DNA of 52,760 nt, from assembly GCA_902168115.1 (NCBI GenBank), contig CABHPB010000007.1, forward strand, positions 1 through 52,760, written 5' to 3'. This document shows, one piece after another, positions 1 through 7,847 of the stretch. This DNA comes from an uncultured Methylopila sp. (GTDB taxonomy: Bacteria > Pseudomonadota > Alphaproteobacteria > Rhizobiales > Methylopilaceae). How positions within the stretch are numbered: the stretch's first letter is position 1; each line of letters opens with the position of its first letter. Both the position numbers and the translations under genes were made by a program. The notes beneath the pieces are model-generated. The model was not told the DNA's origin and did no database searches. It was given only the letters and a program-made list of their open reading frames with translations.

Positions 1-76
1 TTTTTTTTTTCAAGCAGAAGACGGCATACGAGATTTCTGCCTGTCTCGTGGGCTCGGAGATGTGTATAAGAGACAG
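1..76 (+). other. Illumina Nextera P7 adapter (sequencing artefact)
   Basis: Ten T residues (1-10) are followed by the 24-base P7 flow-cell sequence (11-34), an 8-base index TTCTGCCT (35-42) and the 34-base Nextera read-2/transposon end (43-76), which finishes with the Tn5 mosaic-end sequence ATGTGTATAAGAGACAG. Illumina flow-cell oligos carry a T10 linker before P7, which explains the leading T run. The index matches the primer-side form of Nextera i7 index N703 as I remember it. Genomic sequence starts at 77. This stretch is not biological and marks the contig end. Confidence 0.98.
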
Positions 77-145
77 GGATTGTGATGGGCTTGCAGCGCC
101 TGAACTGATCGAAGCGTCGACGTCGCGGGCTGTCAGACCCGCAGC

Positions 146-1657
146 TTAAGCCGTGTGGTCGCGGATACCGTAGAAGATCAGCACGCCGATCGCCCAGGCG
201 AGCGCCGAGCAGAGCAGCACCAGCATGACCATCTGCAGGCGCGCCGGATAGAGCGAGTCCTCGGGCAGATGCGGCTCGACGAAGGTGGCGAGGTAGCGCG
301 CCTGCTGTTCGGCGCGCATACGCGCGGTCTCGACCGAGGTCGTGGCGGCCGTGTAGGCCGTCTGGGCGATGTCGCGCTCGGTCTGCAGCGCCTCGAACTC
401 GGCGAGGTTCGCCGACATGCGCGGGCTGCCCCCTTTGCCGTCCTGCGTCGTCTGGGCGCCGATCTTCGCCTTTTCCTGCGCGATCTGGGAGCGGATCGAA
501 TCCGCGCTCTGGCGCGCGACGCGCAGCGAGGGCGCGTCCTTGTTCAGGAAGGCGGAGCGGCCGGCGATGTCGGCCTCGGCCTTGGCGAGGTCGGCCTCGA
601 GCGTCGCGATCAGGGTGCTTTTCGCGGTCGCCGCCGTGATCGGATCGGTCTCGCCCATGCGGTCGCGATATTCCTGCACCGCCTTCCGCGCGAACTTCAG
701 GCGGAGTTCGGCGCGCGACTGTTCCTGCTTCGCCAGCGAGATCGCGTCCTCGCGCGAGCGCTCGGAGAGCTTGTTGACCAGTTTTTCGCTCTCGCGGACG
801 GTGTCGCGCGCGATGCGCAGTGCGTCTTCCGGCGTGAAGGCGCGCACCGTGAAGGTGATCACGCCCGAGATCGGCTCGTAATAGACCCAGGCGACCGAGT
901 TCCAGAACGTCGTCAGGTGCTCGATCGTGTCTTCGAAATCGTAGGGACGATACCGCGCGACGAAGTCGGCCTTGTCGCTGGTGTAGACCCGCCGCAGGTC
1001 GACGCCGCGCTGCAGGTTGCCGACGAGCTGCGCGCTCTCGATGAACTGCGCGACGATATAGCTGTCGCCGGAGGTCGAGGTCGATCCGCCGAGGCCGGTC
1101 AGCGCGCCGAGGGCGTCGGTCGGGGACGGCGAATCTTCGGGACCGCGGACGGCGAAGCGCGCCTCGGCGACATATTGCGGCGCCGCGATGAAGGCGTAGT
1201 AGATCGTGGCGAGCAGGGTCGGCAGAGCGATCGCGAGCAGCGCCGAGATTCGGATGTAATTGGGCTTGCCGGTGGCTGCGACGGTCGGGGCCGGCGCGAT
1301 GACGGCCGGCGGCTCGGCGTAGCTCGTCGGCGCCAGCTGCCGGCGGTTCGGCGCGTCGCGGCGCGGCAGGGGAACGACCGTGTTCGCCGACGCCGTCGTG
1401 AGATCGCGGCCGGTCGTCGGGGCGACGGCGCCTGCGCTGGCGTCCGCGGTCGCGGCGATCGCCGCCCGACGCGCCCTGCGGGCCGCGCGAAGCTCCGCCT
1501 TCTCCGCGCGCGACATCTCCGACCGGTCCTTGGTCGTGGTCGCGGCCTGCGGCGAGGATTGGCTCTGGGTCGACTCAGACAGGCTCTTCAAGACCGTTCT
1601 GGCGCGCGCGCCGAGCTGCACGTCGGCGCCGCTTGTTCCCGCCGGATTGTCCGTCAT
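146..1657 (-). CDS. KpsE/BexC-type capsule polysaccharide export inner-membrane protein
   Basis: A 503-residue protein with the layout of the polysaccharide co-polymerase/membrane-periplasmic adaptor family (KpsE, CtrB, RkpR). A long Ala/Arg-rich cytoplasmic N-terminus (about 1-135) precedes a membrane segment at about 138-159, a periplasmic part with a coiled coil (about 295-410) and a second membrane segment at about 474-497 close to the C-terminus. Such proteins link an ABC capsule exporter to the outer-membrane polysaccharide channel. The start used here overlaps the upstream KpsT-like gene by 83 bp; an internal ATG at residue 48 (position 1516) would remove the overlap. Only 69 bp of genome lie beyond the stop, so downstream partners such as a KpsM permease cannot be seen. 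A short hairpin (GCGGG/CCCGC, 125-142) lies just downstream but has no T run. Confidence 0.85.
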   Translation of the reverse strand: MTDNPAGTSGADVQLGARARTVLKSLSESTQSQSSPQAATTTKDRSEMSRAEKAELRAARRARRAAIAATADASAGAVAPTTGRDLTTASANTVVPLPRRDAPNRRQLAPTSYAEPPAVIAPAPTVAATGKPNYIRISALLAIALPTLLATIYYAFIAAPQYVAEARFAVRGPEDSPSPTDALGALTGLGGSTSTSGDSYIVAQFIESAQLVGNLQRGVDLRRVYTSDKADFVARYRPYDFEDTIEHLTTFWNSVAWVYYEPISGVITFTVRAFTPEDALRIARDTVRESEKLVNKLSERSREDAISLAKQEQSRAELRLKFARKAVQEYRDRMGETDPITAATAKSTLIATLEADLAKAEADIAGRSAFLNKDAPSLRVARQSADSIRSQIAQEKAKIGAQTTQDGKGGSPRMSANLAEFEALQTERDIAQTAYTAATTSVETARMRAEQQARYLATFVEPHLPEDSLYPARLQMVMLVLLCSALAWAIGVLIFYGIRDHTA

Positions 1658-2336
1658 CCTCGATGCGAGCCTTGACTTGAGAGGGGTTCAGATTCGTGTA
1701 GGCCGCCGCCGCCTCTTCGAAGCGATCATAGAACGTGAGCTTGCCCTGGTCGAGGAGCAATCCCGCATCGCAAAACTCGGCGAGGAACTTGGCGTTCGAC
1801 GACGCCCACACCAGAGAGGCCCGGCTCACCCGGTCCGAGATCGCGGCGTGGATGACGTCCTCGGTGCCGTCGAGCGCCTTCGGCAGCTTCTCGTCCACGA
1901 AGTACCAGTCGAACTGCATCGACAGGGTCAGCCCGAGCTCGAGGGCCCGGCGGTCGACGCCGCTGTACTGGCGCATGGGACGCCCGCGCACCGGCCGCAC
2001 GCCGCTCAGCATGCCGGCGATCCGCGTCATCTCCTCGGCGTCCACGCCGTAGATCCGGCCGAGGAAGTTGGCGTTCTGCCTCAGCGTCGCGGAGTTGTCG
2101 GTGAAGCCGGAATAGTCCAGCGGCCAGCACGGCGTCCCGACGCGGCGCAGCACGCCCTTGTCGGGCTCCTCGATGCCCGAGAGCATCCGCAGCACCAGCG
2201 AATTGTCGTCGGCCTCGGCTCCGAGCAGGCCGATCCGACGACCCGACGGAATCGTCACCGTCGCCCCGGCGAGCGTGCACTCGTCCTGGGACGTGACGCG
2301 CTTGGGTCCTTTCCAGACGTCGATCAGCTCAAGCAT
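1575..2336 (-). CDS. Degenerate KpsT-like capsule ABC transporter ATP-binding protein
   Basis: A 253-residue protein that follows the KpsT fold, starting at MLELIDVWKG. The nucleotide-binding motifs are damaged. The Walker A position (about 36-47) reads GLLGAEADDNSL, without the Lys-Ser/Thr of GxxGxGKS/T. The usual YSSGM signature is reduced to YSGVD (124-128). The H-loop position reads ASSN instead of SHS. Walker B is kept as WYFVDE with Asp148-Glu149. The C-terminus is very basic. The gene is directly upstream of and overlapping the KpsE-like gene, so a capsule-export role is likely, but it probably does not hydrolyse ATP by itself. It could be a regulatory or structural partner of an intact KpsT encoded elsewhere. 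A start at 2399 is also open but would add 21 residues with no family similarity. Confidence 0.8.
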   Translation of the reverse strand: MLELIDVWKGPKRVTSQDECTLAGATVTIPSGRRIGLLGAEADDNSLVLRMLSGIEEPDKGVLRRVGTPCWPLDYSGFTDNSATLRQNANFLGRIYGVDAEEMTRIAGMLSGVRPVRGRPMRQYSGVDRRALELGLTLSMQFDWYFVDEKLPKALDGTEDVIHAAISDRVSRASLVWASSNAKFLAEFCDAGLLLDQGKLTFYDRFEEAAAAYTNLNPSQVKARIEDDGQSGGNKRRRRAARRARQNGLEEPV

Positions 2337-2409
2337 GCGACTCGCGGGTCCAGCGCCATGCGGGTTCCGGCCATCCAGCCGCCCGGCGTCCGCTCGCACG
2401 GGTGGATCG

Positions 2410-2460
2410 AGCCTACAGTATACAATTTAGGTAGAGAAATGAAATCCTCGAACCGTCAGC
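2410..2460 (-). promoter_or_regulatory. AT-rich candidate promoter of the capsule-export pair
   Basis: The 227 bp between the KpsT-like start and the cpdR stop contain one clearly AT-rich patch in otherwise GC-rich DNA. On the minus strand it holds TATACT (2417-2422), a good -10 hexamer, inside the palindrome GTATAC. No convincing -35 hexamer lies at the right distance. It is the only promoter-like stretch before the capsule pair; the assignment is tentative. Confidence 0.3.
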
Positions 2461-2563
2461 GCCATATCCAACGCTTTGCCCCGAACGGAGCGCCGCCGGC
2501 GCGTCCGATCATTCTCGACCTTCCCCAACAAGCCGGCAAGATCATGACGGCGTGACGGACAGA

Positions 2564-2953
2564 TCACGCTCTCAGCCGTTTTCCGGTGGAGGCGGCCAGT
2601 GCTTCGGCCACGGACGCCCGGATCTGGTCGAGCGAGAACGGCTTCGTGACGACGTCGTGGATCAGCGCCTGAAGATCGGTCGCGCGCTCGCGCTGGTCGG
2701 CGTATCCGGTCATCAGCAGGATCGTCAGGCCGGGAAAGTCGCGGGCGGTCGCGAGGGCGAGCGCGATCCCGTCCATCATCGGCATGCGGATGTCCGTCAG
2801 CAGCAGGTCGAAGGCCCCCTCCTCGGCCGTCAGGACGTCGAGCCCCTCCGCGCCGTCGACCGCCGCCGTGACCTCGTGCCCGTCCAGCTCCAGCGCGCGC
2901 TTCACGAAGGCGCGGACGGCGTCGTCGTCGTCGCACAGCAGGATGCGGGCCAT
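2564..2953 (-). CDS. cpdR: Single-domain response regulator CpdR
   Basis: A 129-residue stand-alone receiver domain. The acidic pocket is Asp8-Asp11, the phospho-acceptor is Asp54 in LLTDIRMPMMDG, and the switch Thr and conserved Lys are in LLMTGYADQRERA and TKPFSLDQI. The sequence matches CpdR over its whole length, including the ADQRERA stretch. In Caulobacter and rhizobia, unphosphorylated CpdR delivers the ClpXP protease to the cell pole and primes degradation of cell-cycle proteins; its phosphorylation comes from the CckA-ChpT relay that also feeds CtrA. It lies 13 bp downstream of hpt on the same strand, so the two are probably co-transcribed. A CtrA box sits about 1.4 kb upstream of its start. 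Confidence 0.93.
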   Translation of the reverse strand: MARILLCDDDDAVRAFVKRALELDGHEVTAAVDGAEGLDVLTAEEGAFDLLLTDIRMPMMDGIALALATARDFPGLTILLMTGYADQRERATDLQALIHDVVTKPFSLDQIRASVAEALAASTGKRLRA

Positions 2954-2966
2954 CGCTCAGGCCTCC

Positions 2967-3509
2967 TCAGCTCTCCGAAGGGTCCACCTCGACCACGCCC
3001 ACGAAGGGCAGTTCGCGATAGGCGTGCGCCACGTCCATGCCGTAGCCGACGACGAACAGGTCCGGGCAGGTGAAGCCGACCAGATCCGCCTCGATCCGGA
3101 CGGCGCGCTTGTTCGGCTTCTCGAGCAGCACGCAGGTCAGCACGCGCCGCGCGCCGCGGGCGGCGAGAAGGTCCTTCGCGAAGGCCAGCGTCCGGCCGGA
3201 CTCGAGGATGTCGTCGACCAGCAGCACGTCGCGGCCGGCGACGTCGCTGTCGATGTCGTGGACGATACGGACTGTCCCGGTGGAGACGGTGCTTTCGCGG
3301 TAGCTCGACAGGGAGATGAACTCGACCTCAGGCGTGAGGCCCGCCGTGTGCAGGGCGCGGATCAGGTCGGCCGCGAAGACGAAGCTGCCCTTCAGCACCG
3401 CGATGACGAGCAGGCGCTCGCCGCCGAGCGCGGCGATCTCGCCGGCGAGCTCGGCGTTGCGGGCGGCGATCGCCTCGGACGAAAACAGGACGTTGACGCT
3501 GCGGCCCAT
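2967..3509 (-). CDS. hpt: Hypoxanthine phosphoribosyltransferase
   Basis: A 180-residue type I phosphoribosyltransferase that salvages hypoxanthine (and often guanine) to the nucleotide with PRPP. The PRPP-binding motif VLLVDDILESGRT is at residues 95-107, and the flexible-loop region with SLSSYRESTVSTG is at about 67-79. The length is normal for bacterial Hpt. The ATG at 3509 gives a typical N-terminus (MGRSVNVLFS). The zinc-ribbon gene ends 19 bp upstream and cpdR begins 13 bp downstream, forming a likely three-gene unit. The hpt-cpdR pairing is familiar from Hyphomicrobiales. Confidence 0.95.
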   Translation of the reverse strand: MGRSVNVLFSSEAIAARNAELAGEIAALGGERLLVIAVLKGSFVFAADLIRALHTAGLTPEVEFISLSSYRESTVSTGTVRIVHDIDSDVAGRDVLLVDDILESGRTLAFAKDLLAARGARRVLTCVLLEKPNKRAVRIEADLVGFTCPDLFVVGYGMDVAHAYRELPFVGVVEVDPSES

Positions 3510-3528
3510 CGGCGCTCCTCAAGTCGCG

Positions 3529-4305
3529 TCAGCGGCCGGCGCGCGCCAGATCGGCTGGAGCGACGAACCGGACCGTCAACGCATGCCCCTCCGCCGGCGG
3601 GGACGCCAGACGGGCGCGGAACGGGGAGCTTTCGCCAGGCGCCAGCCGCGTGCGGGAGGCGACGGTCGTCCAGGCGTAGAGCTCCCGATCCCGCTCGCCG
3701 GTAATGGCGAGGCGGATCCGCGGGGTCTCGATAACGTCGTCGGAGACGTTCGTCACCACCCCCGTGGCCAGGAGCAGCGGAACGCCCTCCTCGATGCGCT
3801 CGACCGAGCGAAGGTCCGCGATGGCGAGGCCCCGCACGTTCACCGGCAGGCCGACGAAGTCGTAGAGGTGGGCGAGCGAGGGGGCCGCGCGCACGACTGT
3901 GACGCGCTGGTCGATCAGGAGACCGATGATGACGGCTCCGAGCGCCGCGACGATCGCGACGGGACGGACATCCCTGAACCGCGAGGGCCGCCGGCGCCGC
4001 ACCGCGCGCGGCTGTCGGGCGAACCATGCGCGCGGAGAGAATTTCCGGGCCGGCGGCCTGCGGGCGGCGGCCGGGCGCGGAGCGCCCTCGAGGGCCTGCT
4101 CGTCGACGGCGTCGATCGCGACCGCGTCGTCGAGTCCGAAGATGGGTTCGAGCGTGCCCGGCTCCAGCGAGCCAGCGTCGGCTTCCGCCACCGCCTCGGC
4201 GAACCATTCGGTCCTGCAGCGCGCGCAGCGCACCTTGCGGCCGCCGCCGAGCGTGTCCGGCGCGATCTGGTAGGAGGCTTCGCAGGATGGGCAGATGATC
4301 GTCAT
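3529..4305 (-). CDS. MJ0042-type zinc-ribbon, DUF3426-like membrane protein
   Basis: A 258-residue protein. The first 40 residues form an MJ0042 zinc ribbon with two CxxC pairs (ICPSCEASY and VRCARCRTEW). A basic linker, one membrane segment around VAIVAALGAVIIGLLI, and a C-terminal periplasmic beta domain resembling DUF3426 follow. The family is widespread in proteobacteria and its function is not known to me. The start at 4305 puts the zinc ribbon at the very N-terminus; the longer open frame to 4422 would cover the CtrA box and is rejected. The gene is transcribed divergently from ftsE across that box and runs into hpt. Confidence 0.85.
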   Translation of the reverse strand: MTIICPSCEASYQIAPDTLGGGRKVRCARCRTEWFAEAVAEADAGSLEPGTLEPIFGLDDAVAIDAVDEQALEGAPRPAAARRPPARKFSPRAWFARQPRAVRRRRPSRFRDVRPVAIVAALGAVIIGLLIDQRVTVVRAAPSLAHLYDFVGLPVNVRGLAIADLRSVERIEEGVPLLLATGVVTNVSDDVIETPRIRLAITGERDRELYAWTTVASRTRLAPGESSPFRARLASPPAEGHALTVRFVAPADLARAGR

Positions 4306-4391
4306 GGCGTCCCGTGGACCGAGGGCGCGGCCTCCGCTACAGCCATCAGACGCCGTTCGCCGTCGGCCCGACACACCACGCCATCTTATCG

Positions 4392-4406
4392 TTAATGCAT
4401 CGTTAA
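4392..4406. promoter_or_regulatory. CtrA-binding box TTAA-N7-TTAA
   Basis: The sequence TTAATGCATCGTTAA is a perfect match to the full CtrA consensus TTAA-N7-TTAA. It lies in the divergent intergenic region, 48 bp before ftsE and 87 bp before the zinc-ribbon gene. The surrounding patch (about 4381-4412) is AT-rich in GC-rich DNA. CtrA is the alphaproteobacterial cell-cycle master regulator; control of ftsEX and/or the zinc-ribbon-hpt-cpdR unit is inferred. Confidence 0.7.
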
Positions 4407-4453
4407 ACGATCGGGCCCACAAGCAATCGACGACAGCCTGGAGACGCCAGCCG

Positions 4454-5113
4454 ATGCTGCGGTTTGAGAATGTCGGGTTGCGCTACGGGCTCGGGCCCGA
4501 AGTTCTGCGCGACCTGACCTTCGCGATCGAGCCGAACTCGTTCCAGTTCCTCACCGGTCCCTCCGGCGCGGGCAAGACCTCGCTGCTGCGCCTCATGTTC
4601 CTGTCGCAGAAGCCGACGCGGGGCCTCGTGAAGGTGTTCGGGCGTGACATCCTCACCCTGCCGCCGCGCGAGCTGCCGGGGCTGAGGCGGCGCGTCGGCG
4701 TCGTGTTCCAGGATTTCCGGCTGCTCGACCACATGACGACCTACGAGAACGTCGCCCTGCCGCTGCGCGTCGCCGGCCGCGACGAGGCGAGCTACCGCGC
4801 CGAGGTGACGGAGCTGCTCGGCTGGGTCGGGCTCGGCGAGAAGCTCGACGCCTCCCCGATGGTGCTGTCGGGCGGCGAGAAGCAGCGCGCCGCGATCGCC
4901 CGTGCGCTGGTCGCCCAGCCGGAGCTGCTGCTGGCGGACGAGCCGACCGGCAACGTCGATCCCCAGCTCGCGCGGCGAATCCTGCGGCTGTTTGTCGAAC
5001 TGCACAAATCCGGAACCGCCGTCGTCATCGCCACCCACGACATCGCCCTCATGGACCTCGTCGACGCCAAGCGCCTCGTCCTTCATGACGGCCGGCTGCA
5101 CGTCTACGAATGA
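4454..5113 (+). CDS. ftsE: Cell division ATP-binding protein FtsE
   Basis: A 219-residue ABC ATPase. Walker A GPSGAGKT is at 35-42, the signature LSGGEKQ at 138-144, Walker B LLLADEP at 158-164, followed by TGNVDP, the typical FtsE D-loop region. With FtsX it forms the divisome complex that controls peptidoglycan hydrolases at the septum. The start chosen (MLRFENVGLRYG) is the standard FtsE N-terminus; the frame is open further upstream but would run through the CtrA box. The stop overlaps the ftsX start as ATGA. Confidence 0.95.
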   Translation: MLRFENVGLRYGLGPEVLRDLTFAIEPNSFQFLTGPSGAGKTSLLRLMFLSQKPTRGLVKVFGRDILTLPPRELPGLRRRVGVVFQDFRLLDHMTTYENVALPLRVAGRDEASYRAEVTELLGWVGLGEKLDASPMVLSGGEKQRAAIARALVAQPELLLADEPTGNVDPQLARRILRLFVELHKSGTAVVIATHDIALMDLVDAKRLVLHDGRLHVYE

Positions 5114-6132
5114 GCGCGCGCGAGGCACGGCCGCCGGCCGCCGACAGACCCGACGCGCCCAAGGCGCCCAAGGCGCCCGAGAGGCCGACGACCTTCTTCC
5201 ACGAGGCCGCCAAGCCCGCGGCGCCCGGCAAGCGACGACGCCTCGGCCCGATCGTGCCGGCCTCGACGGTGTCGGGCCGCACGCTGACGATCGTGATCGC
5301 GATCATGACCTATCTCGCCTCGCTGACGCTCGGCGGGGTCGACCTCACCCGCCGGACCGCCGCCGGCTGGGAGCGCGACGTCGTGCGCGAGACGACCATC
5401 CAGATCCGCCCGGCGGAAGGCCGCGACCTCGACGCCGCCGTCGAGCGGGTCGAGAAGCTGGCGCGGGCGACGCCCGGCGTCGCCGACGTGCGCCCCTATT
5501 CGAAGGAGGAGACCGCACGCCTGCTGGAGCCCTGGCTCGGCGCCGGGCTCGCCCTCGACGAACTGCCGATTCCGCGCCTCGTCGTGCTGAAGCTGTCCGC
5601 CGACACGCCCTTCGACGACGCGGCCCTGAAGCGGGCGCTCGAGCGCGACGCGCCCGGGGCGACGCTCGACGACCACCGCCGCTTCCTCGACCGGCTCGTC
5701 GCCATGGCGCGGGCGGTGGTCTGGTTCGGGCTCGTGGTGCTGATCCTCATGCTGGCCGCGACGGTGCTGTCCGTCGTGTTCGCGACGCGCGGCGCGATGG
5801 CCTCGAACCGCGACATCGTCCAGGTGCTGCATTTCGTCGGCGCAAGAGACAGCTACATCGCAAGCCAGTTCCAGAGCCGATTCCTGAAGCTTGGGCTGAG
5901 GGGCGGGATCGCCGGGGGCGCCGCGGCGATCGTCACCTTCTTCCTCGCCGGCGCGATGCTCTCGCGCGGCGTCGGGACCGCGACGGTCGACCAGATGGAC
6001 GCGCTGTTCGGGGCCTTCGAGATCGGGCCGTCCGCCTATGTGTCGGTGTGCCTGCTGGTGCTCGTCGTCGCCGGCCTCACCGCCGCGACCTCCCGGGCCA
6101 CCGTCTACGGCGTGCTGAGGGCGATGGGGTGA
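5110..6132 (+). CDS. ftsX: Cell division protein FtsX
   Basis: A 340-residue membrane protein, the permease-like partner of FtsE. A Pro/Ala-rich cytoplasmic N-terminus (about 1-50) is followed by a first membrane segment (about 57-77), a periplasmic domain (about 80-190) that in other species touches hydrolase activators, and three C-terminal membrane segments (about 200-225, 255-280 and 305-330). The ATG overlaps the ftsE stop by 4 bp, so translation is likely coupled. The order ftsE-ftsX-ydcF-plsC is common in Hyphomicrobiales. Confidence 0.94.
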   Translation: MSAREARPPAADRPDAPKAPKAPERPTTFFHEAAKPAAPGKRRRLGPIVPASTVSGRTLTIVIAIMTYLASLTLGGVDLTRRTAAGWERDVVRETTIQIRPAEGRDLDAAVERVEKLARATPGVADVRPYSKEETARLLEPWLGAGLALDELPIPRLVVLKLSADTPFDDAALKRALERDAPGATLDDHRRFLDRLVAMARAVVWFGLVVLILMLAATVLSVVFATRGAMASNRDIVQVLHFVGARDSYIASQFQSRFLKLGLRGGIAGGAAAIVTFFLAGAMLSRGVGTATVDQMDALFGAFEIGPSAYVSVCLLVLVVAGLTAATSRATVYGVLRAMG

Positions 6133-6204
6133 GCGCCGATCGGTCCCGGGGTGTTGCGGGCGCCTTTGACAAGGCGCAGTGTTGCGCGTTGATGCGTTGC
6201 GACG

Positions 6205-6942
6205 ATGTCGAGTCCAGCTGACCTGTTCCCGCGACGGGAGGCCGCCCCTGAGGGCGGCGCGCAGGCCGCCAGGGGGGCGGCCGCGGGCGGTCGCGCGCCG
6301 ATGTCACGGGCGGCGCTGGCCGCCGGCGTGCTGTGCGGCGCGATCGCGGCGCTGACCTTCGCCGGCTTCCTGAACTTCGTCCGCCTCGTGCCCGAAGCGG
6401 AAATGACGACCCCTCCGCCGGGCGACGGCATCGTCGCGCTGACCGGCGGGGCGGAACGTCTTTCCGACGCCCTCAGGCTGCTCGCCTCCGGCCGCGGCAA
6501 GCGCCTCCTGATTTCCGGCGTCCATCCGGAGACGACCGAGCGCGAACTGTCGCGCGCCCAGCCCGACTACGCCGCCTTCGCGCGCTGCTGCGTCGATCTC
6601 GGGCGCCGGGCGCTCAACACCGCGGGCAACGCCGTCGAGACCCGGCGCTGGGCCGAAAGCCACGGCTTCCGCTCGCTAATCGTTGTGACCTCGGGCTATC
6701 ACATGCCGCGCACGCTGATGGAGCTCGGCCGGGAAATGCCCAACATCGCCCTCATCCCCTACGCGGTGGTCACCGACCGCCTGCGCGGAGAGCCCTGGTG
6801 GCGGGACTGGGACGCCGCAAAACTGCTGGCTTTCGAATATGTGAAATACGTCGCCGCCGTGGTGCGCGTGCGCCTTGCGCCGCGGCTCGCCAAGACGGAG
6901 ACGGCGGAAAGGCGGGCGTCGGCGCCCGGTTGCTGCTCCTGA
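6205..6942 (+). CDS. YdcF family (DUF218) membrane-anchored protein
   Basis: A 245-residue protein with an N-terminal membrane segment (about 36-60) followed by a DUF218/YdcF fold. Typical features are DGIVALTGGAERLSDALRLL, KRLLISGV, a TAGNAVETRRWAE region and VVTSGYHMPRTLMEL. The family includes SanA/ElyC-like proteins linked to cell-envelope homeostasis; the reaction is unknown. The first 32 residues are low in complexity, so the ATG at residue 33 (position 6301) is an alternative start. The gene follows ftsX by 72 bp and overlaps the plsC frame. Confidence 0.85.
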   Translation: MSSPADLFPRREAAPEGGAQAARGAAAGGRAPMSRAALAAGVLCGAIAALTFAGFLNFVRLVPEAEMTTPPPGDGIVALTGGAERLSDALRLLASGRGKRLLISGVHPETTERELSRAQPDYAAFARCCVDLGRRALNTAGNAVETRRWAESHGFRSLIVVTSGYHMPRTLMELGREMPNIALIPYAVVTDRLRGEPWWRDWDAAKLLAFEYVKYVAAVVRVRLAPRLAKTETAERRASAPGCCS

Positions 6943-7760
6943 CCGCGCCGTTTTCGACGCCGCCGTCGGAGGCCGCTCCGCCGGCCGCCCCGCGCGTGGG
7001 CCGCCGGGTCAAATGGCGCGTCGCGGTCTTCAACGTCGCCCAGATCCTGCTCGTCTGCGCCGTCACCTTCGTCGCCGGACCGTTCACGCTGGTCCTGCCG
7101 CGCGACAAGGTGCGCAACATCGCCAACTGGTGGTGCCTCAGGAATCTCTGGCTGCTGAAAACGATCGTCGGCATCGAGCTCGAGATCCGCGGCCGCGAGC
7201 ACATCCCCTCGGGCGCGGCGCTGGTCGCCATGAAGCACCAGGCCCAGCTCGAGACCTTCGGCGTGATGCCGTTCCTGCCGGACCCCGTGTTCGTGCTGAA
7301 GCGGGAGCTGACCTGGCTGCCGTTCTTCGGCTGGTTCCTGATTCGCCTCAGGATGATCGCGATCGACCGCAAGGCAGGCCAGGACGCGCTGACCCAGATG
7401 ATCGAGCAGGCCCAGACCGCAAAGCGCGAGGGCCGGCAGATCGTGATCTTCCCCGAGGGCACCCGACGCGAGCTCGGCGCGCCGCCACGCTACAAGCTCG
7501 GCGTCACCCACCTCTACGAAAAGCTCCAGCTGCCCTGCACGCCGGTCGCGATCGACACCGGCGCGTTCTGGCCGAAGGGCAGGATGGAGCGCCGCCAGGG
7601 ACGCGCCGTCATCGAGTTCCTGGAGCCGATCCCGGCAGGAATTCCGCGCGAAACGTTCCAGAAGATTCTGGTCGAGCGCATCGAGGCTGCGACGAACGCC
7701 CTGATTTCGGAAGCTACCGGCGAGCAACACCCTGCGCCGATCCGGAACGATCAGCCCTGA
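6930..7760 (+). CDS. plsC: 1-acyl-sn-glycerol-3-phosphate acyltransferase
   Basis: An acyltransferase that adds the second acyl chain to lysophosphatidic acid to give phosphatidic acid at the inner membrane. An N-terminal membrane segment (VFNVAQILLVCAVTFVAG) precedes the catalytic block. The usual NHxxxxD motif is represented by KHQAQLE, so the conserved Asp is Glu as in many PlsC proteins, and the second block is VIFPEGTRR. No ATG lies upstream in frame. A TTG at 6930, overlapping the ydcF stop, and a GTG at 6996 are the two possible starts; neither has a clear ribosome-binding site. Last gene of the ftsEX-ydcF-plsC run. Confidence 0.88.
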   Translation: MLLLTAPFSTPPSEAAPPAAPRVGRRVKWRVAVFNVAQILLVCAVTFVAGPFTLVLPRDKVRNIANWWCLRNLWLLKTIVGIELEIRGREHIPSGAALVAMKHQAQLETFGVMPFLPDPVFVLKRELTWLPFFGWFLIRLRMIAIDRKAGQDALTQMIEQAQTAKREGRQIVIFPEGTRRELGAPPRYKLGVTHLYEKLQLPCTPVAIDTGAFWPKGRMERRQGRAVIEFLEPIPAGIPRETFQKILVERIEAATNALISEATGEQHPAPIRNDQP

Positions 7761-7787
7761 TCAAAGCGATCCGTGCAATGTACGCGC

Positions 7788-7819
7788 TTGACATGGTAGA
7801 ACTTGAAAACCCCTATATC
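7788..7819 (+). promoter_or_regulatory. Candidate promoter of the following small gene
   Basis: TTGACA (7788-7793) matches the -35 consensus exactly and CTATAT (7813-7818) resembles the -10 element of alphaproteobacteria. The gap is 19 bp, longer than the usual 17. It lies about 30 bp before the ATG at 7848, itself preceded by GGGAGG. Plausible but not certain. Confidence 0.4.
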
Positions 7820-7847
7820 GCACCAGACGGGGGAGGATGATTCGCGC

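Noticed and set aside
125-142. Terminator after the KpsE-like gene
   Set aside because: Only a 5-bp stem and no T run; too weak for a separate call.
155-1675. 506-codon open frame on the plus strand
   Set aside because: Antisense shadow of the KpsE-like gene; Arg/Gly/Asp-rich composition and no domain.
6301-6942. Shorter YdcF start at 6301
   Set aside because: Possible, but no better ribosome-binding site than 6205; recorded as an alternative only.
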